This document shows positions 1-8,187 of a stretch of 52,468 nt of DNA, piece by piece (position 1 is the stretch's first letter; each line of letters starts with the position of its first letter). The notes beneath the pieces were generated by a model. It was not told the origin of the DNA. It saw nothing but the letters and a program-made list of their open reading frames with translations, and ran no database searches. The position numbers and the translations under genes are program-made. Origin of the DNA: Spirochaetes bacterium ADurb.Bin215. GTDB taxonomy: Bacteria > Spirochaetota > Spirochaetia > Treponematales > Treponemataceae. The stretch spans positions 1 to 52,468 of the forward strand of contig MWCL01000010.1 in assembly GCA_002070025.1 (NCBI GenBank), in the 5' to 3' direction.

Positions 1-148
1 GGGGCGGAACGGCAGGTGCTGTGCGCATGAGAACAGAAACCGCCGCACAGACGATATCCGTTCCCGCTGATCCATGTAACGCATGCCCCTGTGCCGAAGC
101 GGAAACAAGCGCTCCGCTTCCGTCGAGGACAAGGTTAACCCGGATCAC
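1..148 (-). CDS. prp: Ribosomal-processing cysteine protease Prp (partial)
   Basis: The first 49 codons of a Prp/YsxB-family cysteine protease are visible; the rest lies beyond the window edge. Members remove the N-terminal extension of ribosomal protein L27 in bacteria that make L27 as a precursor. The motif GHA (His22) and the motif DIVCAAVS (Cys34) match the catalytic His and Cys of the family in both position and spacing. The start is a GTG at 148, chosen because the other GTG, at 150, runs straight into TGA. It lies 3 nt after the rplU stop, with GGAG inside the end of rplU as ribosome site. The family usually sits between rplU and rpmA, so rpmA should follow outside the window. Confidence 0.92.
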   Translation of the reverse strand, partial: MIRVNLVLDGSGALVSASAQGHALHGSAGTDIVCAAVSVLMRTAPAVPP

Positions 149-151
149 ACC

Positions 152-469
152 TTATGCTCCGACGATATTCTCTACAGTGACCATGGTATACCGCTGACGG
201 TGACCAATGGTCCGGTGGTAGTCTTTCTTGCTCTTGTATTTGTAGACAATAACCTTCTTGTCCTTGAACGTGTCTCCAACGACAATCTGAACCTTGGCAC
301 CCTTTACATAGGGAGTACCAACGGTTGCTTTATCACCGTCTGAAACCATCAAAACGGTATCGATATCAATCTTGCTGCCTTTTTCGGCGTCAATCTTGTC
401 TACCTGAATCTGGGCGCCTTTCTCGGCCTTGTATTGCTTTCCCTTATACTCAACAAGTGCGTACATCAT
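152..469 (-). CDS. rplU: 50S ribosomal protein L21
   Basis: L21 binds 23S rRNA in the large ribosomal subunit. The 105-residue length is typical. The N-terminus (YALVEYKGKQYKAEKG) and the C-terminal basic stretch (KYKSKKDYHRTIGHRQRYT) are diagnostic of the family. Two ATG codons are adjacent (469 and 466). AGAGG lies 4 nt before the first and 7 nt before the second, so MYALVEY from 466 is an equally good start. It is the first gene of an rplU-prp unit with its own promoter just past the end of argS. The roughly 80-nt leader contains a hairpin that could mediate autoregulation, as known for other r-protein leaders. Confidence 0.97.
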   Translation of the reverse strand: MMYALVEYKGKQYKAEKGAQIQVDKIDAEKGSKIDIDTVLMVSDGDKATVGTPYVKGAKVQIVVGDTFKDKKVIVYKYKSKKDYHRTIGHRQRYTMVTVENIVGA

Positions 470-499
470 GAACCTCTATTTCCAAAAAATTATTCGTTA

Positions 500-530
500 C
501 TCCGGTATTCGAACGGGTAAAAGACCGGAG
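500..530 (-). promoter_or_regulatory. Hairpin in the rplU leader
   Basis: CTCCGGT (500-506) and ACCGGAG (524-530) form a perfect 7-bp stem with a 17-nt loop between the rplU promoter and start codon. It could be an L21 or L27 autoregulatory leader element. No U-tract follows, so it is not an obvious terminator. Confidence 0.4.
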
Positions 531-552
531 GCACAGTACAACAGGTTTGGAA

Positions 553-582
553 ACTATACCAAATCGGATACCTGAACGTCAA
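553..582 (-). promoter_or_regulatory. Sigma-70-type promoter of rplU
   Basis: TTGACG (577-582) and TATAGT (553-558) on the minus strand are separated by 18 nt, close to consensus. The predicted start gives a leader of about 80 nt before rplU. The promoter lies 3 nt beyond the argS stop codon, so rplU need not be co-transcribed with argS. Confidence 0.75.
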
Positions 583-585
583 GTG

Positions 586-2355
586 CTACATGGACTCCAA
601 AAACGGTACCAGTACCAGATCAAGCGCGTTTTTCAACACAATTCGGCAAGCACGCACCAGCTCGAGACGCGTACGCGCAAGATCGGGCGAACCGGCCGCG
701 AGTATGGGACAATCATGATAAAACCGGCTGAATGCCTTTGAAAGATCATAGATATATCCGGTTATCACGCTCGGATCCTGATTCTGCGCCGCGCGGAGCG
801 TCTGTTTCGGGAATTCACCCAGAATCTTGAGCAGCCCCCACTCGGCATCATGGGTCAACAGGCCGGCTTGTACTGAACCTCCGGCCAAAGACGGGTCATC
901 GGCAACTTTGCGCAAGATCGACGAAATACGCGCGCCCATGTACTGGAGGTACGGACCGGTGTTCCCGGTAAAGGCCAGCGACTCTTTCGGATTGAATATC
1001 ATGTCCTTGGTGGGAGATACCTGGAGCAGGAAATAATGCAGTGCGCCAAGCGCTATTTTCTCGGCAACCGCGGCGGGATCGCCTACGGCCTCGTCCCGTC
1101 CCTTCGCAGATATTTCCTCGAGCGCGCCGTCGCGCAAGGTATTGATAAGATCATCTCCGTCAACAACAGTCCCTTCCCGGCTCTTCATCTTTCCCTCGGG
1201 GAGATTGACCATGCCGTACGACAGGTGATACAGGTTCTCCGCCCAGTCGTAGCCGAGCAGCCGGAGCACATAAAACAGGACCTTGAAATGGTACTGCTGT
1301 TCACTGCCGACCACATAGACAAGCTGATTGAAGTCCCAGTCGGTGTGGCGATAAATGGCTGTTCCCACATCCTGTGTCATATAGAGCGCGGTTCCGTCCT
1401 TGCGGAGAAGCACTTTCTTGTCGAGACCGATGGGCTCAAGATCTACCCACACCGAGCCGTCTTCTTCCCGGTAAAAAAGTCCTTTATCGAGACCGGCGAG
1501 AATTTCCTCCCGGCCTTTCATGTAGGTTTCGCTTTCGTAATAAATTTTGTCGAAGGAAACGCCGGTCCGCGCGTACGTCTGGGTAATGCCTTCTTCGGCC
1601 CAGCCGTTCATCTGTTTCCAGAGGCGCATAACCTCCGGGTCGCCGGCTTCCCAGGCGCGAAGGAGATCTTGTGCTTCGGCCTCCGCTTTTTCCGGTTCGG
1701 CCTTGCTGTATTCGTTGAACTTCACATAACAGTCGCCCACAAAGCGGTCGGACTTGACTCCGCGCGATTCCGGGGTTTCCCCGGCGAAAAACTTCTGATA
1801 CGCGAGCATGGATTTGCAGATATGGATGCCGCGGTTGTTGACAATATTGACCTTGAAAACCTCCGCACCGCAAAAGGCCAGGATACGGGAAATGCTTTCG
1901 CCAAGCGCATCGTTGCGGAGATGTCCCAGATGCAGGGGTTTGTTCGTGTTGGGGCTCGAAAACTCGACCATGACGCGACGGCCGGCAAGGGCATCGCTTC
2001 TCCCCCAGCCGTCACCCGAACCGATGATGTCGGTAAGGGTTTTTCCCGCAACGGCGCCCTTTGCGAGAAATACGTTCACGTAAGGGCCCACGGCTTTTAC
2101 CGTGCCGAATTGCGCAAGAGCGTCATCTGCGGCGAGCCGTGCGGAAACTTCTGCCGCAAGGGCGGGCGGCGCCATGCGGAACACTTTAGCGAAGGGAAAC
2201 AGCGGAAACCCGACATCGCCCATAGCCGGATTCGGCGGAACTTCTGCACTCAACGTGCCCGCGTCCACCGGATCGCCCGGGAGGTCTTTTTCCTGCCGTA
2301 ATGATTCGAGCGCCGAAGCAACCGCTACACGCCATGTTTCCCGTATATCAGACAT
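586..2355 (-). CDS. argS: Arginyl-tRNA synthetase
   Basis: This is the class I synthetase that charges tRNA-Arg in the cytoplasm. The 589-residue length is normal. The N-terminal additional domain carries the [12 protein letters not shown] segment (about 46-57). The HIGH signature is HLGH at 142-145, preceded by [11 protein letters not shown]. The KMSK-type signature is KMKS at 389-392 within [10 protein letters not shown]. The C-terminal anticodon-binding helical domain ends in the typical [10 protein letters not shown]. It lies 39 nt downstream of pgeF, at the end of a three-gene unit with the unknown 570-aa gene. Confidence 0.97.
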   Translation of the reverse strand: MSDIRETWRVAVASALESLRQEKDLPGDPVDAGTLSAEVPPNPAMGDVGFPLFPFAKVFRMAPPALAAEVSARLAADDALAQFGTVKAVGPYVNVFLAKGAVAGKTLTDIIGSGDGWGRSDALAGRRVMVEFSSPNTNKPLHLGHLRNDALGESISRILAFCGAEVFKVNIVNNRGIHICKSMLAYQKFFAGETPESRGVKSDRFVGDCYVKFNEYSKAEPEKAEAEAQDLLRAWEAGDPEVMRLWKQMNGWAEEGITQTYARTGVSFDKIYYESETYMKGREEILAGLDKGLFYREEDGSVWVDLEPIGLDKKVLLRKDGTALYMTQDVGTAIYRHTDWDFNQLVYVVGSEQQYHFKVLFYVLRLLGYDWAENLYHLSYGMVNLPEGKMKSREGTVVDGDDLINTLRDGALEEISAKGRDEAVGDPAAVAEKIALGALHYFLLQVSPTKDMIFNPKESLAFTGNTGPYLQYMGARISSILRKVADDPSLAGGSVQAGLLTHDAEWGLLKILGEFPKQTLRAAQNQDPSVITGYIYDLSKAFSRFYHDCPILAAGSPDLARTRLELVRACRIVLKNALDLVLVPFLESM

Positions 2356-2394
2356 AGATACTTCTCCTTGAAAAATGCGGGGTGTTCCGCATGT

Positions 2395-3162
2395 TCACAG
2401 AGTGTACCGGAATTGACGGGGTCTTTCAATGCACAACGTGCCGGATAAGGGCCGCCATGTGGGTAAATGAACCGGATCCTTCGCGTGGTTCGAGCCGAAC
2501 TCGCTGCCGCAGGCGGTGCAGAGTCCGGTATCGACAATATGCCCGTCGGGGATCCCCGCTTCCCAGCAGAGATGGCGGTTCGCTTCCGCCAGGGAAAGCC
2601 GCCAGGGCCATACGCTTCCCGCCTGGTTGCGCGCCTCGTCCAGACAAACCGCGTCCGGAGAGAAGTTCTCCGAAAAATACCGCGCGCGATCATCGTCCAC
2701 GGTATAACAGCAGGAGCGGATATGCGGACCCAGAATTACATGAAACCCGGCCGGTTCCGCTCCCCATACCCGGCGGGCAGCAGCAAGCGCTTCACGAATA
2801 ATGCCGGTACCCTTCCAGCCGGAATGAAGTACCCCGAAGCAGGGAGCGCGCTCATGACACAGCCAGATGGGCATACAGTCGGCCACCGTGACACAAGGCA
2901 CAATATCCGGGTTCCCGGCAAGAATCCCGTCTCCTTCCTTCCAGTCCGAAAAGTCTTCGGGCGTTTGCGCCACATACACCGTACGTGAATGAATTTGGGT
3001 CAGGGACACTACACGGGAAGACTCGATACCAAGACCGGAAAAAACACGTGCCCGGTTTTCCTCGTCGGTCCGGCCCTTCATGGGGCCCGCGGCCCGAAGC
3101 GTGAGCACGCAGTCATACGGCAGGGATCCGCCGGAAAATCTGAAGAGCCGGTGCGGAATCAT
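2395..3162 (-). CDS. pgeF: PgeF/YfiH-family polyphenol oxidase-like protein
   Basis: This belongs to the laccase-domain family (YfiH, YlmD, FAMIN). Bacterial members have been linked to peptidoglycan precursor editing and to purine nucleoside phosphorylase/adenosine deaminase activities. The expected His-Cys-His metal and active-site set is present: His58 in TQIHS, Cys96 in VADCMP and His113 in LHSGWKGTG. GPHIRSCCYTV is also typical. The 255-residue length is normal. Its ATG overlaps the stop of the upstream 570-aa gene by 4 nt, so the two are probably translationally coupled. The precise physiological substrate cannot be read from the sequence. Confidence 0.9.
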   Translation of the reverse strand: MIPHRLFRFSGGSLPYDCVLTLRAAGPMKGRTDEENRARVFSGLGIESSRVVSLTQIHSRTVYVAQTPEDFSDWKEGDGILAGNPDIVPCVTVADCMPIWLCHERAPCFGVLHSGWKGTGIIREALAAARRVWGAEPAGFHVILGPHIRSCCYTVDDDRARYFSENFSPDAVCLDEARNQAGSVWPWRLSLAEANRHLCWEAGIPDGHIVDTGLCTACGSEFGSNHAKDPVHLPTWRPLSGTLCIERPRQFRYTL

Positions 3163-4871
3163 ATCGAATCCTTTTCGATTTTCTCCGCTTCACCGAGAAT
3201 CATGAACGCTTCACGAATTAACTGACGAACCATCGTCAATTCCTTGCGGAACCGCTCATTCTGCTTTCCCTGAATCGATGCAAGATTAACCAATGTTTCG
3301 TAGGGCCCGCCCCGCACAACATCAAGAATGCCGCCAAGAATGAGGTCCATACTCGTAAACGCGGTCACCGCCTTCCCGATAATGGTCTCCGTCTCGGAAT
3401 CCGTCGTCAGCATCATGTTTTCAAGCCGGGCCTTGCCCTTGACCGTCGCCATTTTTTCACGCTGAACAATTTCGAACCCCTCGCCAAGATCACCCTTGGG
3501 CGAAAGACGTTCCTCAAAATTTTCGATAATGCTCTGCTCATGCTCCAGCGCGCTGAATGCGTCGGTATACTCCATGAGGTTTTCCCGTTTGTAAAAATCT
3601 CCCTCGATCAGGATGACCTTGAGCGGCTTCATGATCTGGGAGGGATACATGCGGGTAAAAAATCCTTTGAGAAACTGCAGCGACAATTCCCGGCGCAGCG
3701 AAAGCCGGAGCCACATTCCCTCCCAGGGATGATACGTCAGCTGGGGGAGATCGTCCATGCCGAGAAAATCGTGCATGCGGGCCGAAAGAACCGCGCGGCG
3801 GTGCGCCCGACTCCAGGCAGACCACCGCTGTTCAAAACGCTTTTTCCAGGCATTTCGGAAAAGCATGAACCAGTCCTCGCCGCTCTCGCTTACCAGCGGC
3901 CGCCAGCTGACATCATGAATGCTGAAGCGTACAAAATCCGCCAAGGGAATCGTGGACCTGAATTCCGAAATTGCCACAAGATGCCCGGCTGCCGCCGTGA
4001 GAAATTGCGAACATTCCCGCTCAAGGTCAAACCCGCTGTCCCGGACATGCTCCTGTTCGGAAAAAAGGAACAGGGCCTCAAGCATGAGTACGGGTATTTT
4101 CCGGCCACTTGAAAGAATGTTCACCAGGCTCTTCATCTCTTCGGTAACGGAATCGATGGGGCAACCCTGTGCGATACCGGACATTATGTCAAAACGGAGC
4201 AGGATCCGGTCGAGCGGTACGGCGCAGAATTTCCTCATCCACTCGATTCCCTGGGCGGCCTGATACATCCGCGCCCGGTCTTCGGACGGTATATTGTTCA
4301 TTACGGAATCCATCGCCCGTACGCAGGTTAGGCGCACGTCCTTTTGATCACGTGAATCGGAGGGAAACTCGAACGGGTCAGCCGCGGCCGCAATGGCTTC
4401 CGCGGTTTTCTTTATCATGAGTGAAGAGAGGATGATGAAAAATCCCCCCTTGTTTTCCTCGTAGGAACCGAGCAGCGATGAGAAAAAACTTTGAATGGTA
4501 CGGAGACGTTTTAACTCCTGATACAGGGCGGACGAGTACATCCGCTGCCGCGTGTCGATGTAAGACCCCGATGTCCGCGACAGCTTTTTTCCCAGCGATT
4601 CCACGAGATGAAGACTGTACAACTGTACCGGTGTGGAGGAAGAAAAAAGGGAGCAAATACCGAACCACAGCCTGACGAGGAAACTCTGTTCCTTGAACCG
4701 CTCCTCGGGAATTACCCCGCCCTCTCCGGAAATGACTTCAGGCCGTTCCCGGGACTGTGCTTCCTCCGAACGAAGTTCCGTTGTGTCTGCCAGCTTGCGC
4801 AGCAGATCCTGGCGTTCCGAGGATTGAAGACTCCGGACAAGTCGCTCAAAAGTTGTCAGATTATCTGTCAT
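3159..4871 (-). CDS. Conserved protein of unknown function (570 aa)
   Basis: I cannot assign a function. The protein is long and mostly helical, with no signal peptide and no obvious catalytic motif. A hydrophobic patch (SFLVRLWFGICSLF, about 63-76) is too weak to be a sure membrane span. It resembles an uncharacterised spirochaete family that I believe Pfam lists as DUF5312; this is from memory and unverified. It leads a unit with pgeF (ATGA overlap) and argS. A weak -10 (CATACT) lies 8 nt before the ATG. The gene follows the tRNA-Glu terminator. Confidence 0.8.
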   Translation of the reverse strand: MTDNLTTFERLVRSLQSSERQDLLRKLADTTELRSEEAQSRERPEVISGEGGVIPEERFKEQSFLVRLWFGICSLFSSSTPVQLYSLHLVESLGKKLSRTSGSYIDTRQRMYSSALYQELKRLRTIQSFFSSLLGSYEENKGGFFIILSSLMIKKTAEAIAAAADPFEFPSDSRDQKDVRLTCVRAMDSVMNNIPSEDRARMYQAAQGIEWMRKFCAVPLDRILLRFDIMSGIAQGCPIDSVTEEMKSLVNILSSGRKIPVLMLEALFLFSEQEHVRDSGFDLERECSQFLTAAAGHLVAISEFRSTIPLADFVRFSIHDVSWRPLVSESGEDWFMLFRNAWKKRFEQRWSAWSRAHRRAVLSARMHDFLGMDDLPQLTYHPWEGMWLRLSLRRELSLQFLKGFFTRMYPSQIMKPLKVILIEGDFYKRENLMEYTDAFSALEHEQSIIENFEERLSPKGDLGEGFEIVQREKMATVKGKARLENMMLTTDSETETIIGKAVTAFTSMDLILGGILDVVRGGPYETLVNLASIQGKQNERFRKELTMVRQLIREAFMILGEAEKIEKDSI

Positions 4872-4908
4872 ACGGTATCAGTATGGGGTAAAAACCGTTT
4901 TTTTACCA

Positions 4909-4935
4909 ATAAAAAAGCCACTCGTTATGAGTGGC
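4909..4935 (-). terminator. Terminator of tRNA-Glu
   Basis: On the minus strand a perfect 7-bp stem, GCCACTC/GAGTGGC (4917-4923 and 4929-4935), is followed by TTTTTT (4911-4916). It begins 3 nt after the 3' end of tRNA-Glu and is a textbook intrinsic terminator. Confidence 0.88.
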
Positions 4936-4938
4936 AAC

Positions 4939-5010
4939 CGGTCCCTACGGGAATCGAACCCGTCTTTTAAGATTGAGAATCTCATGTCCTAACCGATAGA
5001 CGAAGGGACC
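4939..5010 (-). tRNA. tRNA-Glu (anticodon CTC)
   Basis: This is a complete cloverleaf. The acceptor stem is GGTCCCT with AGGGACC, and the D-arm is GTCT...GGAC. The anticodon stem TGAGA/TCTTA holds the loop TTCTCAA (4973-4979), giving anticodon CTC, which reads GAG. The T-arm contains GGTTCGATTCC. The discriminator base is G, and CCA is not encoded. A 19-bp inverted repeat ends one nucleotide before its 5' end. Confidence 0.95.
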
Positions 5011-5011
5011 T

Positions 5012-5052
5012 GAAGAACGGAAAAAACCTCGTTGAGGTTTTTTCCGTTCTTC
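5012..5052. repeat. Long perfect hairpin abutting tRNA-Glu
   Basis: GAAGAACGGAAAAAACCTC (5012-5030), loop GTT (5031-5033), then the exact reverse complement (5034-5052) form a 19-bp perfect stem. The A and T runs make it look like a bidirectional terminator. A shortened copy of its centre (ACCTC-GTT-GAGGT followed by TTTT) recurs at 5299-5315 on the other side of the repeat array, so the two may be boundaries of an inserted unit. Confidence 0.8.
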
Positions 5053-5057
5053 TTGAA

Positions 5058-5284
5058 GTTCCGCTTCGCGGAACTTCACAGAACTACGTCAAGTTTCGCT
5101 TCGCGAAACTCCACAGTATCATTTCACGTTCCGCTTCGCGGAACTTCACAGAACTACGTCAAGTTTCGCTTCGCGAAACTCCACAGTATCATTTCACGTT
5201 CCGCTTCGCGGAACTTCACAGAACTACGTCAAGTTTCGCTTCGCGAAACTCCACAGTATTATTTCAAGTTCCGCAAAGCGGAAC
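5058..5284. repeat. Tandem array of 70-bp hairpin repeats
   Basis: Three near-identical 70-bp units begin at 5058, 5128 and 5198. A fourth, partial copy begins at 5268. Each unit carries two perfect hairpins: GTTCCGC-TTC-GCGGAAC and AGTTTCGC-TTC-GCGAAACT. The partial copy has the loop AAA instead of TTC. The array fills the space between tRNA-Gln and tRNA-Glu and would be co-transcribed with them. The only long reading frame through it (5032-5346) simply follows the repeat period and is not a credible gene. Confidence 0.9.
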
Positions 5285-5351
5285 TTTACTTCTTGCATAC
5301 CTCGTTGAGGTTTTTGTTTCATACATTTTTCAGGAAACGGTGGTAGGCAAT

Positions 5352-5422
5352 TTCCCCAGGGAGGATTCGAACCCCCACATGCAGAACCAGAATCTGCGGT
5401 GCTACCATTACACAACCGGGGA
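5352..5422 (-). tRNA. tRNA-Gln (anticodon CTG)
   Basis: The acceptor stem TCCCCGG/CTGGGGA contains one G-U pair. The anticodon stem is GCAGA/TCTGC with loop TTCTGGT (5386-5392), giving anticodon CTG, which reads CAG. The T-arm GGTTCGAATCC is present, the discriminator base is A, and no CCA is encoded. A strong promoter lies immediately upstream. No terminator separates it from the repeat array and tRNA-Glu, so one precursor transcript is likely. Confidence 0.93.
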
Positions 5423-5437
5423 ATGAGGTCGTGGTGA

Positions 5438-5466
5438 AAATTACCACACAGGAACTTCTTTGTCAA
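5438..5466 (-). promoter_or_regulatory. Promoter of the tRNA-Gln/tRNA-Glu unit
   Basis: On the minus strand TTGACA (5461-5466), a 17-nt spacer and TAATTT (5438-5443) form a near-consensus promoter. Its predicted start lies about 9 nt before the mature 5' end of tRNA-Gln. Confidence 0.8.
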
Positions 5467-5477
5467 CTATTCCGGTG

Positions 5478-6014
5478 CTATTCGCCGTGATACTCTATCA
5501 GGGTTTTCACCGGAACAGAATCGCCAAGAACGGCGGCGTAGGACAGGAACGGGAGGCCGACAACACCGAAAAATCCGGTTACGGTAGCGCCGCCCTGCTC
5601 AAGGACGTTCCGTGCAGCGTTGAGTGTTCCGCCGGTTGCGATAAGGTCATCCATAACCAGAATTCGCTGACCGGGACGCACGTCGGTCTGGTGTACTTCA
5701 ATTTCAGCTGTTGCATATTCAAGGGCATATTTACAGGAATAGGTCTTGCCCGGCAGTTTTCCCTTTTTCCTGATCAAGATCAGGGGAATCCCCATCCGTT
5801 CGGCAAAAGGCGCCGCAAAGATGAAACCCCGCGACTCGATTGCCGCTATGGCATCCAGATGGTCGTTTTTGTACAACTCGACCATGCGGTCAATACAGTA
5901 CCGGAACGCGGGAGGATTAACCAGTATTCCGGTTATGTCGTAAAAAAGAATCCCCGGTTTCGGAAAATCGGGGATTTTTCGTATTGCCGAATCAAGCGAA
6001 AAGGATTCCTTCAT
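5478..6014 (-). CDS. apt: Adenine phosphoribosyltransferase
   Basis: This cytoplasmic purine-salvage enzyme makes AMP from adenine and PRPP. The 178-residue length is normal. Landmarks are the N-terminal IPDFPKPGILFYDIT, the AIESRGFIFAAP loop, and the PRPP-binding motif VLVMDDLIATGGT (seen here as ILVMDDLIATGGT, about 114-126). It lies 29 nt downstream of tsaD, probably the last protein gene of the deacetylase-tsaD-apt unit. The tRNA-Gln promoter lies just inside or beside its 3' end. Confidence 0.95.
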   Translation of the reverse strand: MKESFSLDSAIRKIPDFPKPGILFYDITGILVNPPAFRYCIDRMVELYKNDHLDAIAAIESRGFIFAAPFAERMGIPLILIRKKGKLPGKTYSCKYALEYATAEIEVHQTDVRPGQRILVMDDLIATGGTLNAARNVLEQGGATVTGFFGVVGLPFLSYAAVLGDSVPVKTLIEYHGE

Positions 6015-6043
6015 GAGGGAAATACTAGTACATCGGAGGCTGT

Positions 6044-7090
6044 TCAGTCAACGGACGAAAGAGTCGGCGTGAATAATCGCCGTCCGTATTTGCGGAATCC
6101 TTCTACCCGGGCGCTGGTGTTTACCGTCCACGGGCTGGTTATGCCGCGGGAAAGATACTGATAGCCTATTCCGGCTATCATGGCACCATTGTCGCCGCAA
6201 AGGTTGAGCGGGGGAAAAATGCAGTTCAAGTCGGTTCGCTGAGCGAGTTTTTCCCGGAGGCTGCTGTTCGCGGCCACACCGCCGCCGGCGACAATGGTCG
6301 TCAGCCCGGTATCTTCCACTGCGCGGAACAGTCGGGTAAGAAGAATTTTTACGGCGGTTTCCTGAAAGGCGGCGGCTATGTTTTCCGGAGTCCGTTCATA
6401 CGTGTCATCCCAGAACTGGTCTATCTGGTTAATGGCCGCCGTCTTGAGCCCGGAGTAGGAAACATCGTAGGCATGGCCGTCACCATGGATGTTGGGAAGC
6501 GGAAATCGCGCAGCGCGGGGATCGCCGTTTTTTGCCAGACGGTCAATGATTACTCCGCCCGGATACCCGAAGTCATAGAACTTGGCAACCTTGTCAAAGG
6601 CCTCGCCCGCGGCATCGTCTATGGTCGTGCCGAGCACCTCAATGTCATCAAAACCAGATACCCTGCAGATAATGGTGTGCCCGCCCGAAACGAGCAGACC
6701 CAGATAGGGATAGGTGATATCAGTGTGCAAATGAGCCGCGTAGAGATGGGCAAGCATATGATTTACCGCAACGAAGGGTTTTCCGGTCGCCCAGGCGAGC
6801 GTTTTGCCGAACGTAAGCCCGACGAGTAATGATCCCATGAGTCCGGGCCGATTTGTTGCCGCTATTCCGTCAATCCGGTCAAGGGTGCAATCAGCTTCCC
6901 CGAGCGCCTGTTTTACTACCGGCAGTATCCATTCGGTATGTTTTCTGCTCGCTATCTCGGGCACCACCCCGCGGTATTCCTCATGAAAGGGGATCTGCGT
7001 CGCCACGACATTGCTGAGAATGGTGGTACCATCCACAACGACAGCGGCGGATGTTTCATCACAGGAGCTTTCGATACCGAGAACGGTCAT
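6044..7090 (-). CDS. tsaD: tRNA N6-adenosine threonylcarbamoyltransferase
   Basis: TsaD (Kae1/Gcp) transfers threonylcarbamoyl from TC-AMP to A37 of ANN-decoding tRNAs, working with TsaB and TsaE. The start MTVLGIESSCDETS is diagnostic. The metal-binding HMLAH is at 111-115, and the C-terminal GGGVAANS...CGDNGAMIA is present. The 348-residue length is normal. Its ATG overlaps the stop of the deacetylase gene by 4 nt, so they form one operon. tsaB and tsaE are not in the window. Confidence 0.97.
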   Translation of the reverse strand: MTVLGIESSCDETSAAVVVDGTTILSNVVATQIPFHEEYRGVVPEIASRKHTEWILPVVKQALGEADCTLDRIDGIAATNRPGLMGSLLVGLTFGKTLAWATGKPFVAVNHMLAHLYAAHLHTDITYPYLGLLVSGGHTIICRVSGFDDIEVLGTTIDDAAGEAFDKVAKFYDFGYPGGVIIDRLAKNGDPRAARFPLPNIHGDGHAYDVSYSGLKTAAINQIDQFWDDTYERTPENIAAAFQETAVKILLTRLFRAVEDTGLTTIVAGGGVAANSSLREKLAQRTDLNCIFPPLNLCGDNGAMIAGIGYQYLSRGITSPWTVNTSARVEGFRKYGRRLFTPTLSSVD

Positions 7091-8118
7091 TGATCTCCCT
7101 CGTCGCTTGCGGCGATTTTCGCGATGGTGGAAAGAGAGAATCCCTGACTGACCAGCTCCGGGTACATTTCTGTCAGAATCTGCGCGAGTTCATTCGACCA
7201 GACATGACCGATCATGATGGCTGATCCGCGCCGTTCCGCTATTTTCATTCCGCTGTATACCGCATCCATGATCGCATTGCGATCCTGGCTATTGTCCAAA
7301 AACACTGAGCGCTCCAAAATTTGCATGTTGCGTTCCCGCGCAAGCACCGGAGCTACGGTGTCCGAAGTTGTGCGGGAATCGAGAAAGTATAATCCGCGTT
7401 CCGATACGATATCGAATACTGCGGCCATTGCCGTTCTGTCGGCGGTGATTAATGATCCTTCATGATTGTTCAAACCGGTAACCGGCGCGATCTCGTCTAT
7501 ATTTTCACGAACAATCACGCGTATTTCGTCCGGAGTCATGCCCTTACGAATCGCTCCCGGGCCCGGGTCCATTGCAAGGTTTTGAGCCTGCATGGGTTGA
7601 TGCAGCAGGCATTCCTTCCCCGCCGAGCGGATCTTCCGCGCGGATTCCGCAGAATAGCGCAATCGGGGTAAAACGGCAATAGTACAGGGGAAAGGCAGCT
7701 CGAGAAAGGGTTGTAACTGCGCCAGATTATGTCCCGCGTCATCGAAGACAAACACCAGGGTTCCTTTCGGCTCGACGGGAACGGGTTTCTCGAGTGGCGG
7801 GGCTCCGGGAGACAAAGGGGTCGGCTGCCGGGCCGGTTGCTCCGGCGGTTTCGCGGCCGGTTGTTCCGGCGGTTGCTTTTCGACGGCGGTGCCGGAGGGC
7901 TCCCGCCCCGGACTTTCATCCGGCGGACGCTCAATCGCCACGGGAGGTACAAGAAGAAATCGTCCCGTCAGCAGCATGGCAGAGGCGCCGAACAGTATCG
8001 CCAGCAGTACTATATTCGTTTTAAGGGCAGAAGCTTTTTTTCGGGAAGTTTTGGTCCTTTTACGGTTTTGCGGTTTTCGCCGGGGAGTTGAACGCCGCGG
8101 CTGCTTCTTGCTGTCCAT
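7087..8118 (-). CDS. Divergent polysaccharide deacetylase (YibQ family), membrane-anchored
   Basis: A basic N-terminus rich in Lys and Arg precedes one transmembrane helix (about residues 34-54). A Pro/Glu/Ala-rich linker follows (about 60-105), and then a YibQ/DUF610-type divergent polysaccharide deacetylase domain. Recognisable parts are VFVFDDAGHNLAQL, IAVLPRL, LHQPMQ, NNHEGS and GHVWSNEL. The enzyme probably acts on envelope glycans, but no substrate can be named. I place the start at the ATG at 8118. The reading frame continues upstream only to a TTG that is itself part of a TTGACA promoter box. First gene of a unit with tsaD and apt. Confidence 0.85.
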   Translation of the reverse strand: MDSKKQPRRSTPRRKPQNRKRTKTSRKKASALKTNIVLLAILFGASAMLLTGRFLLVPPVAIERPPDESPGREPSGTAVEKQPPEQPAAKPPEQPARQPTPLSPGAPPLEKPVPVEPKGTLVFVFDDAGHNLAQLQPFLELPFPCTIAVLPRLRYSAESARKIRSAGKECLLHQPMQAQNLAMDPGPGAIRKGMTPDEIRVIVRENIDEIAPVTGLNNHEGSLITADRTAMAAVFDIVSERGLYFLDSRTTSDTVAPVLARERNMQILERSVFLDNSQDRNAIMDAVYSGMKIAERRGSAIMIGHVWSNELAQILTEMYPELVSQGFSLSTIAKIAASDEGDQ

Positions 8119-8127
8119 ACACCTATG

Positions 8128-8157
8128 AAGATACGGACAACAAGCCTCCGGTGTCAA
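8128..8157 (-). promoter_or_regulatory. Promoter of deacetylase-tsaD-apt
   Basis: On the minus strand TTGACA (8152-8157), an 18-nt spacer and TATCTT (8128-8133) lie just 9 nt before the ATG at 8118. The predicted transcript has a leader of about 3 nt. Confidence 0.65.
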
Positions 8158-8187
8158 CCGAAGAAGCGCCGCGGCAGGGGAAACTGG

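Noticed and set aside
1036-2301. 421-codon frame opposite argS
   Set aside because: Shadow of a well-conserved synthetase with intact HIGH and KMSK motifs.
5058-5284. CRISPR array
   Set aside because: The units are contiguous identical repeats with no unique spacers, and no cas genes are near.
5032-5346. Open frame through the 70-bp repeats
   Set aside because: The peptide is a periodic translation of the repeat; no start context and no homologous character.
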